A program made the translations under genes and the position numbers. Of a stretch of 14,071 nt of DNA, positions 1-6,249 are shown piece by piece. The notes below the pieces were generated by a model. That model was given only the letters and a program-made list of their open reading frames with translations, was not told the origin of the DNA and did no database searches. The DNA comes from Candidatus Shapirobacteria bacterium CG10_big_fil_rev_8_21_14_0_10_48_15 (GTDB lineage: Bacteria > Patescibacteriota > Microgenomatia > PFEM01), in contig PFEM01000034.1 in assembly GCA_002793635.1 (NCBI GenBank), positions 9,639-23,709 of the forward strand, read 5' to 3'. The stretch's first letter is position 1. Each line of letters starts with the position of its first letter.

Positions 1-251
1 AAGCCACCCGGATAACCAGAGTGACGATAATACATCTTTTGGTCAGCCTTGCGGCCAGTCACTTTTACTTGAGACGCGTTGGTCACGACTACATGATCAC
101 CACAATCCAAATGAGGAACATAATTCGGCTTATCTTTGCCGGTCAGCAAGCGGGCAATTTGCGTCGCTAACCGACCCAAGACCTGGCTCTTGGCATCCAA
201 CAAATGCCATTCTCTGGTAATTTCGGCTTCGGTAGTGGATTTGGTTTTCAT
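1..251 (-). CDS. rplM: 50S ribosomal protein L13, partial (C-terminus beyond left edge)
   Basis: L13 is an early-assembly large-subunit protein that binds 23S rRNA. The reading frame starts with ATG at 251 and runs off the left edge after about 83 codons. Visible family motifs are WHLLDAKSQVLGRLATQIA (about residues 15-33), GKDKPNYVPHLDCGDHVVV, and the RNA-contacting KMYYRHSGYPGG near the edge. Roughly the first 60 percent of a usual 140-150 residue L13 is present. The start overlaps the rplQ stop as ATGA, so L13 is probably translated by coupling to L17. In many bacteria rpsI follows rplM; that would lie outside this window. The identification is secure from sequence; the C-terminus cannot be judged. 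Confidence 0.96.
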   Translation of the reverse strand, partial: MKTKSTTEAEITREWHLLDAKSQVLGRLATQIARLLTGKDKPNYVPHLDCGDHVVVTNASQVKVTGRKADQKMYYRHSGYPGG

Positions 252-673
252 TTTTTAGTTTTTTTGGTCGAAATAATTTTGCGCGTGGCCGGTTTGGCTT
301 CGGCCGACTGATCCGGAGGACTTTCAACCAACTCCAAACGAACCATCATCGCGTCATCACCCTGGCGGCGGCCCAAACGAACAATCCGGGTAAAACCACC
401 GGGCCTTTTTTTAAACAGCGGCCCCAGCTGATCGACAATCTTGTTAACCGCTTGTTTGTTTTGCAAAAAACCGGCGATTAAACGACGCATCTGCGGAGTC
501 TTAACTTTTCCCTTGGCAATCAACCTGTCCGCCAAGCCGCGCACCGCTTTGGCTTTGGCTTCGGTAGTCCTGATCCGATTATGAATGACTAAGGAATTGA
601 TGAGGCTTTTAAATAAGGTCTTGCGCTGCTTAATATCGCGGGAAAGCTGTTTGCCAAAATGGTGGTGCCTCAT
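248..673 (-). CDS. rplQ: 50S ribosomal protein L17
   Basis: L17 is a large-subunit protein that sits near the exit-tunnel face. The 141-residue product begins MRHHHFGKQLSRDIKQRKT, close to the family signature MRHRK..KLNR...HR.A, followed by LINSLVIHNRIRTTEAKAKAVR (about residues 24-45) and the C-terminal GGFTRIVRLGRRQGDDAMMVRLELVE segment. A Ser/Lys/Thr-rich tail of about 25 residues follows, ending in KKTKK. Length is usual for the family plus tail. The start is one base after the rpoA stop, which is the classic alpha-operon order. The stop TGA overlaps the rplM ATG. Confidence is high. Confidence 0.97.
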   Translation of the reverse strand: MRHHHFGKQLSRDIKQRKTLFKSLINSLVIHNRIRTTEAKAKAVRGLADRLIAKGKVKTPQMRRLIAGFLQNKQAVNKIVDQLGPLFKKRPGGFTRIVRLGRRQGDDAMMVRLELVESPPDQSAEAKPATRKIISTKKTKK

Positions 674-674
674 T

Positions 675-1592
675 TTAGGCCTCCTTAAGGCTGACGCCCT
701 TTTTCTTCAAGGCCTTGATGACAATCTCAATTGACTTGCTCCCCAAGTTTTTTACTTTGGTCAGGTCTTTGGCCGTCGCCGCCTGTAAATCACCCACCGT
801 CCCGTAGTTACCTTTGCGCAGAGCGTTGATAATCCGGGTCGGCAATTCCAATTCTTCTAAAGTCAAATTGGCCAAGCCGGCCACCGCCATGGTCGGCGCT
901 GACTTCGCCTCACTCATTTTTTTGGGTTTAACCACTTGCCCAAAAAAGTCGACCAAAATTTCACCAGCTTGCTTGAGCGCTTCCTGTGGCTTAATCGTCC
1001 CGTCAGTATCAATCTCCAAAACCAGCTTGTCCCAATTGGTCTTGCGGCCCACCCGCGTCGCCTCAACCCAATAATTAACCCGCTGCACCGGACTGAAAAT
1101 CGCGTCGATGGGAATCACCCCGATCTTGTCCGTCGGCCGCTGTTCAAAGGAAGAATAACCATAGCCAGGACTGACCGTCAACTGGATCTTGAGCCGATTT
1201 TTGCGGCTGGCCAAATCAGCCACCACCAATTCGGGGTTAACCACCCGCACTGAGCCACTGGCTTTGATATCCCCCGCCGTCACCACGCCCGGACCGGATT
1301 TCTCCAGCAACAGCTTGACCGGCTTCTTGCCGGTATAAGCAAAGCGCACTTCCTTGAGGTTCAAGATCAGCTCAATAATGTCTTGCTTAAGCCCCTCTAG
1401 GGTGGAAAACTTATGACGAATCCCGGTGATTTTGATTTCCGTAATCGCCGCTCCAGGCAAGCTGCTTAAAAGCACCCGTCGTAAAGCGTTCCCCAAAGTA
1501 TGACCATACCCTTGCTGCAAAGGCTCAATGGCAAACCGCCCCTGGGTGGCTGTTTGCGCTTCTTTTTTAATCTGAAAATTAGGACTAATCAT
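675..1592 (-). CDS. rpoA: DNA-directed RNA polymerase subunit alpha
   Basis: Alpha dimerises and scaffolds assembly of beta and beta-prime; its C-terminal domain touches promoter UP elements and regulators. The protein has 305 residues, close to the usual 310-330. The N-terminal domain carries the dimer/assembly motif HTLGNALRRVLLSSLPG at about residues 31-47. A short linker (about 222-240, with MSEAKSAPT) leads to a helix-hairpin-helix C-terminal domain. By alignment to E. coli, the DNA-contacting Arg265 and Asn268 correspond to R253 and N256 here, and the NLGKKS loop appears as NLGSKS, so UP-element binding should be retained. It follows rpsD after 23 bases that contain a GC-rich palindrome placed over the probable ribosome-binding site, which could modulate its translation. 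Confidence 0.98.
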   Translation of the reverse strand: MISPNFQIKKEAQTATQGRFAIEPLQQGYGHTLGNALRRVLLSSLPGAAITEIKITGIRHKFSTLEGLKQDIIELILNLKEVRFAYTGKKPVKLLLEKSGPGVVTAGDIKASGSVRVVNPELVVADLASRKNRLKIQLTVSPGYGYSSFEQRPTDKIGVIPIDAIFSPVQRVNYWVEATRVGRKTNWDKLVLEIDTDGTIKPQEALKQAGEILVDFFGQVVKPKKMSEAKSAPTMAVAGLANLTLEELELPTRIINALRKGNYGTVGDLQAATAKDLTKVKNLGSKSIEIVIKALKKKGVSLKEA

Positions 1593-1599
1593 TTGTTTA

Positions 1600-1613
1600 C
1601 GCCGCCGGCGGCG
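1600..1613 (-). promoter_or_regulatory. GC-rich perfect palindrome between rpsD and rpoA
   Basis: The 14 bases CGCCGCCGGCGGCG are their own reverse complement. In RNA they can fold as a five-pair GC stem with a CCGG tetraloop. The 3' arm, GGCGGCG, lies seven bases before the rpoA ATG, where a Shine-Dalgarno sequence would be, and no better candidate is present nearby. The stem might hide this weak site, or might bring the AAGG at the end of rpsD nearer the start. No T-tract follows, so it is not an intrinsic terminator. The palindrome is directly seen; any regulatory role is inference. Confidence 0.4.
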
Positions 1614-1615
1614 GA

Positions 1616-2239
1616 TTACCTTGAATAATATTCGACAATTAAATTTTCATCAATATCTGCTTCAATCTCTTCCCGCTTAGGCAACCGCAATATTTTACCA
1701 ATTACGGCCTTACGTTGCAACCAGCTGGACACTTTTCGGTCTTTATCGGCCAAACTCTCTTTGACCCGGCTAAGGTTTAAACCGGCCGGCACCAAACTAA
1801 TCACGTCACCCGGCCTGGCTTGATAAGAAGGAATATTGACTTTTTTGCCGTTAACCTGAATAAAGCCGTGGCTAACCAGCTGGCGACTAATCGACCGGGA
1901 AGCGGCCAACCCCAAGCGGTAAGTCACGTTGTCCAACCTGGTTTCCAAAAGCTGTAACAACACTTCGCCAGTCATTGCCTTGACTTTGCGCGCTTGATTA
2001 AAATAACGTCGGAATTGTCTTTCCAACACGCCGTAAAGACGCTTCACTTTTTGCTTCTCCCGCAGCTGCAGACCATAATCGCTGGGTCGGCGACGGCGCT
2101 TGGCGCCATGCTCGCCAGGCGGCACGGCGCCTTTTTTGTCAATCGGGCACTTGGCCGAATAGCAACGTTCACCCTTCAAAAAGAGCTTCACCCCTTCACG
2201 CCGGCAACGCCGGCACTTGGCATCCACCAAGCGAGCCAT
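1616..2239 (-). CDS. rpsD: 30S ribosomal protein S4 (zinc-binding form)
   Basis: S4 nucleates 16S rRNA 5'-domain assembly and in model bacteria represses the alpha operon. The product has 207 residues, a normal length. Four cysteines at 9, 12, 26 and 31 have the same spacing as the zinc site of Thermus S4. The S4 RNA-binding domain follows with LETRLDNVTYRLGLAASRSISRQ and GFIQVNGKKVNIPSYQ (about residues 97-145), and the chain ends in the conserved VEYYSR. The ATG overlaps the rpsK stop by one base (TAATG). Identification is secure; autoregulation is known in the family but its target here is unknown. Confidence 0.98.
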   Translation of the reverse strand: MARLVDAKCRRCRREGVKLFLKGERCYSAKCPIDKKGAVPPGEHGAKRRRRPSDYGLQLREKQKVKRLYGVLERQFRRYFNQARKVKAMTGEVLLQLLETRLDNVTYRLGLAASRSISRQLVSHGFIQVNGKKVNIPSYQARPGDVISLVPAGLNLSRVKESLADKDRKVSSWLQRKAVIGKILRLPKREEIEADIDENLIVEYYSR

Positions 2240-2589
2240 TAGAGACGCCTCCGCTTCGGCGGCCGAGGCCCGTTATGGGGCACCGGCGTCACGTCGGCAA
2301 TTAAACTCATTTTTAAACCGGCGGTGCGCAGGGCGCGCAAGGCCGCGTCTCGCCCCGGTCCCGGACCCTTAAGATAAACTTCCACTTCCCGCACGCCCAG
2401 TTCCTGAGCCTTTTTGGCCACTGTCTCCACGGCCGTCGTTGAGGCATAAGGCGTGGATTTACGCGCCCCTTTAAAACCGCTTGTCCCTGCGGAACCCCAA
2501 CACAACGTGTTCCCCTGAAGATCGGTAAACGTCACCAAAGTATTGTTAAACGTCGCTTTAATACAGACCTTGGCTTGGGTTTTATTCAT
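2239..2589 (-). CDS. rpsK: 30S ribosomal protein S11, short N-terminus
   Basis: S11 is a small-subunit platform protein next to the decoding-site mRNA path and helix 45 region. I place the start at the ATG at 2589, giving 116 residues: the frame is open further upstream but has no ATG, GTG or TTG near it. The conserved core begins almost at once with IKATFNNTLVTFTDLQGNTL, then GSAGTSGFKGARKSTPYA, LKGPGPGRDAALRALR and DVTPVPHNGPRPPKRRRL. Compared with the roughly 129-residue E. coli protein, about 13 residues of the basic N-terminal tail are missing. An AGGAG lies 13 bases upstream, inside rpsM, which this gene overlaps by eight bases. Confidence 0.96.
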   Translation of the reverse strand: MNKTQAKVCIKATFNNTLVTFTDLQGNTLCWGSAGTSGFKGARKSTPYASTTAVETVAKKAQELGVREVEVYLKGPGPGRDAALRALRTAGLKMSLIADVTPVPHNGPRPPKRRRL

Positions 2590-2986
2590 TGGTTTGGGGA
2601 GTCTCCTGTCTGGTTTCGGCTTCTTTTTTGAGCGCGCCGACGGTCTGGCGCTTGCCGCGCTTGGTGCGAGCGTTGGAACGGGTACGCTGGCCGCGCACCG
2701 GCAAATTGTGGCTATGGCGCAAACCGCGATAACTGCCAATCGATTTAAGCCGCTTGATATCTTCGCTGATTTTTTGCCGCAGCACGCCTTCGATGGGCAC
2801 ATCATCCAAAGCCGCCTGTAAACGACTAACTTCTTCCTGATTTAAATCTTTGATTCTGGTGGACGCGGCCACTTTACTTTTGGCCAAAACTAGCGTCACG
2901 TTGTGACGACCAATCCCATAAATGGCCGTCAAGCCAATGTCAACCCGCTTATTATCTGGTAAGTCAATACCCGCGATTCTTCCCAT
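2582..2986 (-). CDS. rpsM: 30S ribosomal protein S13
   Basis: S13 lies in the head of the 30S subunit, contacts the P-site tRNA and forms bridges to L5. The 134-residue protein begins MGRIAGIDLPDNKRV, typical of the family, with the helix-two-turn-helix region YGIGRHNV (about 23-30) and the C-terminal SYRGLRHSHNLPVRGQRTRSNARTKRG motif near residues 84-110. A Glu/Thr/Gln-rich tail of about 20 residues follows. Its ATG overlaps the rpmJ stop (TGATG) and its 3' end overlaps rpsK by eight bases. In E. coli the S4 repressor acts just upstream of this gene; here there is no leader, because rpmJ and infA abut it. Confidence 0.98.
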   Translation of the reverse strand: MGRIAGIDLPDNKRVDIGLTAIYGIGRHNVTLVLAKSKVAASTRIKDLNQEEVSRLQAALDDVPIEGVLRQKISEDIKRLKSIGSYRGLRHSHNLPVRGQRTRSNARTKRGKRQTVGALKKEAETRQETPQTNE

Positions 2987-3099
2987 CAGCCCTGCCTCTG
3001 CTTATGTTTGGGATTCTCACAAATAACGTAAACCCGGCCTTTGCGCCGGACAATTTTACACTGCTTACAAATTTTTTTGATACTTGGTTTGACCATCAT
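2986..3099 (-). CDS. rpmJ: 50S ribosomal protein L36 (zinc-binding)
   Basis: This is a small gene of 37 codons plus stop. L36 is a zinc-ribbon protein that organises 23S rRNA late in assembly. The translation contains IKKICKQCKIVRRKGRV and ends YVICENPKHKQRQG, nearly the family consensus. Zinc ligands are C11, C14, C27 and H32. Two adjacent ATGs (3099 and 3096) are possible; the first aligns to the usual MKVRxSVKK start and gives the standard 37 residues. Three bases (TA plus the next) separate it from the infA stop. The order infA-rpmJ-rpsM is the standard bacterial one. Only the exact start is uncertain. Confidence 0.96.
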   Translation of the reverse strand: MMVKPSIKKICKQCKIVRRKGRVYVICENPKHKQRQG

Positions 3100-3101
3100 T
3101 A

Positions 3102-3320
3102 TCAGTTGCGGTAAATGATGCGGCCACGAGCCTCATCATAAGGGGTGACTTCAATCCTGACCCCATCACCAGGCATCACCCGGATGTGGTGAATTCTCAT
3201 TTTGCCGGCCAGTGAACAAGTCACGATCCGGCCGTCATCGAGTTTGACGCGGAACATCGCGTTGGGTAAAGATTCAGTTACTTCCCCTTCAAGCTCAATA
3301 TTGGCTTGTTTTTGCACCAT
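3102..3320 (-). CDS. infA: Translation initiation factor IF-1
   Basis: IF-1 occupies the ribosomal A site during initiation and assists IF-2 and IF-3. The product is 72 residues, the standard length, and is a single OB/S1-like fold. Motifs are IELEGEVTESLPNAMFRVKLDDG (split here as IELEGEVTESL and NAMFRVKLDDG), GKMRIHHIRVMPGD and the C-terminal YDEARGRIIYRN. It starts at the ATG at 3320, ten bases after the map stop, with an AAGGC upstream overlapping the map end. Identification is secure. Confidence 0.98.
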   Translation of the reverse strand: MVQKQANIELEGEVTESLPNAMFRVKLDDGRIVTCSLAGKMRIHHIRVMPGDGVRIEVTPYDEARGRIIYRN

Positions 3321-3330
3321 TTACTAAGCC

Positions 3331-4095
3331 TTATTTTACCAAAGAATCTGAACTTAGTCTAGTCAGAACCAACGATCGTGGTACAGACACGATTAAACTA
3401 TCCTCAAAAAGCGCCGCCGGGAGGCCATCGGCGCTTTCCAGAGTCCAACCATTATCCGCTAAAACCAGCTCCGGCTGCCCCTGGGTGTAAATTACTTCCA
3501 CGGCCAAACTCATGCCGGCCTCAAGCAGAGGAGTCTCCGTCAAAGGATGATCTAAAAAGCAGGGGATTTGCGGTTCTTCGTGCAGCCGCCGGCCGACGCC
3601 GTGGCCGGTCAGCTGGCGCACCGGCCGAAAACCGGCTTGGCTAATCACCCGCTCGATGACTTGGGAAAGATGACCCACCCGATTGCCCGGGACGGCCAGT
3701 CGCGTCGCCGCCGCCAGCGCCAGCCGCCCCGCTTGCAAAAATTTTGAGTCCCCCCCACCCACGATCAAACTCCTGGCCATATCCGTATGCCACCCCTGAT
3801 AAAGCATGCCCATGTCGATGCTTAACAAGTCGCCCTTTTTTAACCGATAACCATCGGGAATACCATGCACCACCCCCTCATTGACATTCAGGCAAGTGGC
3901 CCAGTAATAATTTTTAACGGTCTTAAAAGAGGCTTGGCCACCCTGCTTTTGAATCAGTTCGTCGGCCAATTGGTCTAGCTCCTGCAAGGCAACCCCAGGC
4001 CGAACTGCCAGCAGCACGGCGGCAAAAACCCGGGCTAAGCGACTGCCACTTGCCTGCAAAAGCGCCGCTTGCTGGTCCGTCCTGATCGCAATCAT
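3331..4095 (-). CDS. map: Methionine aminopeptidase, type I
   Basis: Map removes the initiator methionine from new proteins at the ribosome. The 254-residue protein has the pita-bread fold motifs in order: VNEGVVHGIP with H77, SIDMG with D94, HTDMARS with D105, GHGVGRRLHEEPQIP with H165 and H172, E200 in the AVEVIY segment, and E231 in ALFEDSL. These supply the five metal ligands plus the two catalytic histidines. Two flanking residues differ from common forms: EP after the fourth ligand region is EV, and EH before the last strand is ED. It lacks the N-terminal SH3-binding extension of type Ib forms. Its ATG overlaps the adk stop (ATGA), so the two are probably translationally coupled. Confidence 0.97.
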   Translation of the reverse strand: MIAIRTDQQAALLQASGSRLARVFAAVLLAVRPGVALQELDQLADELIQKQGGQASFKTVKNYYWATCLNVNEGVVHGIPDGYRLKKGDLLSIDMGMLYQGWHTDMARSLIVGGGDSKFLQAGRLALAAATRLAVPGNRVGHLSQVIERVISQAGFRPVRQLTGHGVGRRLHEEPQIPCFLDHPLTETPLLEAGMSLAVEVIYTQGQPELVLADNGWTLESADGLPAALFEDSLIVSVPRSLVLTRLSSDSLVK

Positions 4096-4625
4096 CTTTT
4101 GATACGCTTGAGAATATCCTGATGAATCGCTTCAACCGAACGCTCCCCATCCACGGTCGTCAGCACCCCCCGGGAACGATAAAAGTCCAAAACCGGTTCG
4201 GTTTCCTGATGGTAAAGCAAGAGCCTTTTTTGGATCGTCGCGGCCGTGTCGTCTGCCCGCTTTCTTTTTAGCAAACGCTTGACCCCCTCCTGATCGCTCA
4301 CTTGCAGATAAAAAACCCGCTCTATTTTGGCGTCAAACTGCCTGGCTTGAGACAAAACCCGCGGAAAGCCGTCTAAAACAAAACCATTTTGGTACTGCGG
4401 CTCGGCCAGCCGTTGCTTGATGATTTTGACCATCAGCTCGTCACCCACCAGCTGGCCGCTGGCCATGATCTTTTTGATGGCTCTGCCTTGAGGGGTGGCT
4501 ACTTGAGACAGATAGTGCAACAACTCGCCGGCCTCCAGGTGAGCCATACCCAGCTGCTCGGCCAACAGCTCTGCCTGTGTGGATTTGCCCGATCCCTGCG
4601 GACCCATCATAATAATGTTCATCAT
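4092..4625 (-). CDS. adk: Adenylate kinase, short-LID form
   Basis: Adk interconverts ATP, ADP and AMP in the cytosol. The 177-residue product has the P-loop GPQGSGKST at residues 8-16, the AMP-site segment LEAGELL (about 30-36), GFVLDGFPR with R89, and R123 with ADD at 124-126. Then comes the RLLLYHQETEPVLDFYRSRG helix region. The stretch between LKRKR and DDT is short, so the large zinc-type LID insertion (about 30 residues in E. coli Adk) is absent. Two ATGs, at 4625 and 4622, are adjacent, and no clear Shine-Dalgarno precedes them. After secY there is a 92-base spacer, so a separate promoter is possible. Genes from here to rplM are tightly packed. Confidence 0.96.
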   Translation of the reverse strand: MMNIIMMGPQGSGKSTQAELLAEQLGMAHLEAGELLHYLSQVATPQGRAIKKIMASGQLVGDELMVKIIKQRLAEPQYQNGFVLDGFPRVLSQARQFDAKIERVFYLQVSDQEGVKRLLKRKRADDTAATIQKRLLLYHQETEPVLDFYRSRGVLTTVDGERSVEAIHQDILKRIKR

Positions 4626-4717
4626 GGCTTTATTTTACACTATATTGTTTGGCGGTGGGGGAAACCGGTAGAATAATTACCAGAGGTGCATACCTAATTC
4701 CACCTTAGAGGTGGTTC
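4626..4717 (-). other. secY-adk intergenic spacer with hairpin and direct repeat
   Basis: This 92-base spacer is the longest inside the cluster. On the transcribed strand, CCACCTCTAAGGTGG (4700-4714) can form a six-pair stem with a three-base loop. The 7-mer CACCTCT occurs there and again at 4682-4688, so the arm AGGTG could instead pair with the second copy. No T-tract follows the hairpin, so it is not a convincing terminator. A TATAGT at 4639-4644 and a TAAAAT at 4632-4637 resemble -10 boxes but have no recognisable -35 partner. No ORF of note is seen. A weak internal promoter for adk is possible but unproven. Confidence 0.4.
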
Positions 4718-6001
4718 TTACAGAAAACCCTCATAAGAACGCATGACGAGCATCGCTTCCAGCTGTTTGGTGGTTTCCAGGACCACTGACACGACAATCA
4801 AAATGCTGGTGCCGCCGATCGTCATCGTGCTTAGGCCGGTCAAGCCCTGGGCCAGCGAAGGCAACACCGCAATCAAACCCAAAAACAACGCCCCCGCCAA
4901 AGTCAAACGGGTAATAATATAATTGAGGTGGTCCACCGTCGGCCGACCCGGCCGAATGCCGGGCACAAACCCGCCATGTTTTTTGATCTCCTCGGCAATT
5001 TTTTCCGGATTGAAAACCACGGCCGTATAAAAGTAAGTGAAGCCAATGACCAGCAAAAAGTAAACCAGACTATAAACGGCCGAGCCGGGACGAAAAGCGG
5101 CGGCGACCTTTTGCGCCGCCTGAGCTAGCCCCAACTGCGAAACACCGCTTAAATAATTGGCCACCATCGAGGGCAGGAGGACCAAAGAGACCGCAAAAAT
5201 AATCGGGATCACCCCGGCTTGGTTGATCCGCAAGGGCAAGTAGGTCGTCTGGCCGCCATAAGTGCGCTGACCGCGAATCCGCCGCGCATATTGAATTTGA
5301 ATTTTGCGGGAAGCTTCGTTAACAAAAACGACGGCGGCAATCACCGCCACCGCCATCGCCACAAAAACCACTAAATTAAAAAGGCCGCCCGGCTCCAAAA
5401 CTGCCAAGGTTTGGCCAATGGAAACCGGAAAACGGCTGACAATGCCGACAAAAATCACCATTGAAATCCCGTTACCAATGCCGTTTTCGGTCAGCAAATC
5501 TCCCAGCCACATCAGCAGCACGGTGCCGGCCACCATCGTGACAATAATACCCACCACGGGCAGCAAGGATGTCACGGCGATAATCCCCTGACTTTTGAGC
5601 AGAAAAAAAGTCCCCAAAGATTGAACCACTGCCAAGGGCACACTGACTAAGCGCGTGTATTGGTTAATCTTGTCCCGGCCATACTCGCCCTCGTGCGACA
5701 GCTCTTCCAGCTTGGGGATAATCATCGTCAACAATTGAAAAATAATCGAGGCGTTAATATACGGCACCACGCCTAAAGCCATGATCGAAAAATTAGCCAG
5801 AGTGCCGCCGGAGAAAATATCCAACAAACCCAAAAATTGGTTGCGGGAAAATAATTGCTTTAAAGCGGCCGTGTCCACGCCCGGAACGGGAACATGAGCC
5901 GCCAAGCGAAAAACCACCACCACCGCTAAAGTAAACAGTACCCGCTTGCGTAATTCCTCAATCTTCCAGGTTCGGCGCAAAACCGCCCCGATTTTGATCA
6001 T
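4718..6001 (-). CDS. secY: Preprotein translocase subunit SecY
   Basis: SecY forms the membrane channel for protein export and insertion, with SecE and SecG. The 427-residue protein shows about ten hydrophobic segments, the first at roughly 18-36 and the last at roughly 393-409. The N-terminus has the AHVPVPGVD motif (35-43), then the plug/TM2 region SGGTLANFSIMALGVVPYI (64-82). The cytoplasmic loop near 232-250 (RKIQIQYARRIRGQRTYGG) is the ribosome/SecA-binding loop, and the C-terminus has EAMLVMRSYEGFL. Length is normal. Its ATG overlaps the rplO stop as ATGA, in the -1 frame relative to rplO. An AAAGGA about 20 bases upstream, within rplO, is the nearest ribosome-binding candidate. Confidence 0.98.
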   Translation of the reverse strand: MIKIGAVLRRTWKIEELRKRVLFTLAVVVVFRLAAHVPVPGVDTAALKQLFSRNQFLGLLDIFSGGTLANFSIMALGVVPYINASIIFQLLTMIIPKLEELSHEGEYGRDKINQYTRLVSVPLAVVQSLGTFFLLKSQGIIAVTSLLPVVGIIVTMVAGTVLLMWLGDLLTENGIGNGISMVIFVGIVSRFPVSIGQTLAVLEPGGLFNLVVFVAMAVAVIAAVVFVNEASRKIQIQYARRIRGQRTYGGQTTYLPLRINQAGVIPIIFAVSLVLLPSMVANYLSGVSQLGLAQAAQKVAAAFRPGSAVYSLVYFLLVIGFTYFYTAVVFNPEKIAEEIKKHGGFVPGIRPGRPTVDHLNYIITRLTLAGALFLGLIAVLPSLAQGLTGLSTMTIGGTSILIVVSVVLETTKQLEAMLVMRSYEGFL

Positions 6002-6225
6002 TTTTTCTTCTTTTTTAGCTTTCCTTTACCGCGCTGGAGCGGCAAACGTTTCAAAAAGGATTTTTTGGTCTTAGCGCCGGTAAAAAGCAACCTGACTTCA
6101 CCACGCGCCTTGTTGCCCTTGGCCCCACGGCCGACGGTGTGACCGCCCTTGCCGGAACCGTAGCCCCGACCGAGACGCTTGCTTTGCCGACTGGTAGTTT
6201 TGGGTAAATTACCGAGATTCATCAT
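5998..6225 (-). CDS. rplO: 50S ribosomal protein L15, truncated (N-terminal domain only)
   Basis: L15 is a 23S rRNA-binding assembly protein, normally about 140-150 residues: a basic, glycine-rich N-terminal extension followed by a globular domain. Here the product is only 75 residues. Clear family motifs are present: RLGRGYGSGKGG (17-28), GRGAKGNKAR (32-41), LFTGAKTKKSFLKRLP (47-62). It then ends in a lysine-rich tail, KGKLKKKKK, exactly where the globular domain would begin. secY starts in the last codon overlap, so there is no room for the missing half. The position after rpsE and before secY supports the identity. Two adjacent ATGs (6225, 6222) are possible and no Shine-Dalgarno is visible in the 24-base spacer. 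Whether this form is functional or lineage-wide is unknown. Confidence 0.9.
   Translation of the reverse strand: MMNLGNLPKTTSRQSKRLGRGYGSGKGGHTVGRGAKGNKARGEVRLLFTGAKTKKSFLKRLPLQRGKGKLKKKKK
6010..6016 (-). other. A AAA AAG slippery-type heptamer at the rplO-secY junction
   Basis: In the zero frame of rplO the codons read CTA AAA AAG, so the seven bases A AAA AAG have the phase of a classical bacterial -1 slippery site (as in dnaX). A -1 shift here would bypass the rplO stop and read GAA GAA AAA ATG, entering the secY frame and producing an L15-SecY fusion. An AAAGGA lies five bases before it, closer than the usual stimulatory spacing. The heptamer is seen; frameshifting is conjecture, because lysine-rich tails make such runs by chance. 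Confidence 0.2.
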
Positions 6226-6249
6226 TAATTTTGAATTGCGAATTTAAAA
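6226..6249 (-). other. AT-rich rpsE-rplO spacer at the usual rpmD position
   Basis: The 24-base spacer is AT-rich and contains GAATT and AAATTCG-like elements. It occupies the position where rpmD (L30) usually lies but holds no ORF. The 14-mer tttaaaattatttt on the plus strand (6243-6256, overlapping the rpsE stop) recurs exactly at 11333-11346 at the rpsS end. Confidence 0.5.

Noticed and set aside
130..327. Minus-strand 65-codon frame across the rplQ-rplM junction
   Set aside because: It is out of frame with both L17 and L13, which are clear in the other frames; low-complexity basic translation only.
4632..4644. Firm adk promoter call (TATAGT or TAAAAT)
   Set aside because: No -35 box is recognisable at 16-18 bases, and such words are expected in AT-rich sequence.
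5998..6001. Frameshift splitting a full-length L15
   Set aside because: No sequence for the L15 globular domain remains in any frame: secY begins within the stop codon overlap, so this is a true truncation, not a broken reading frame.
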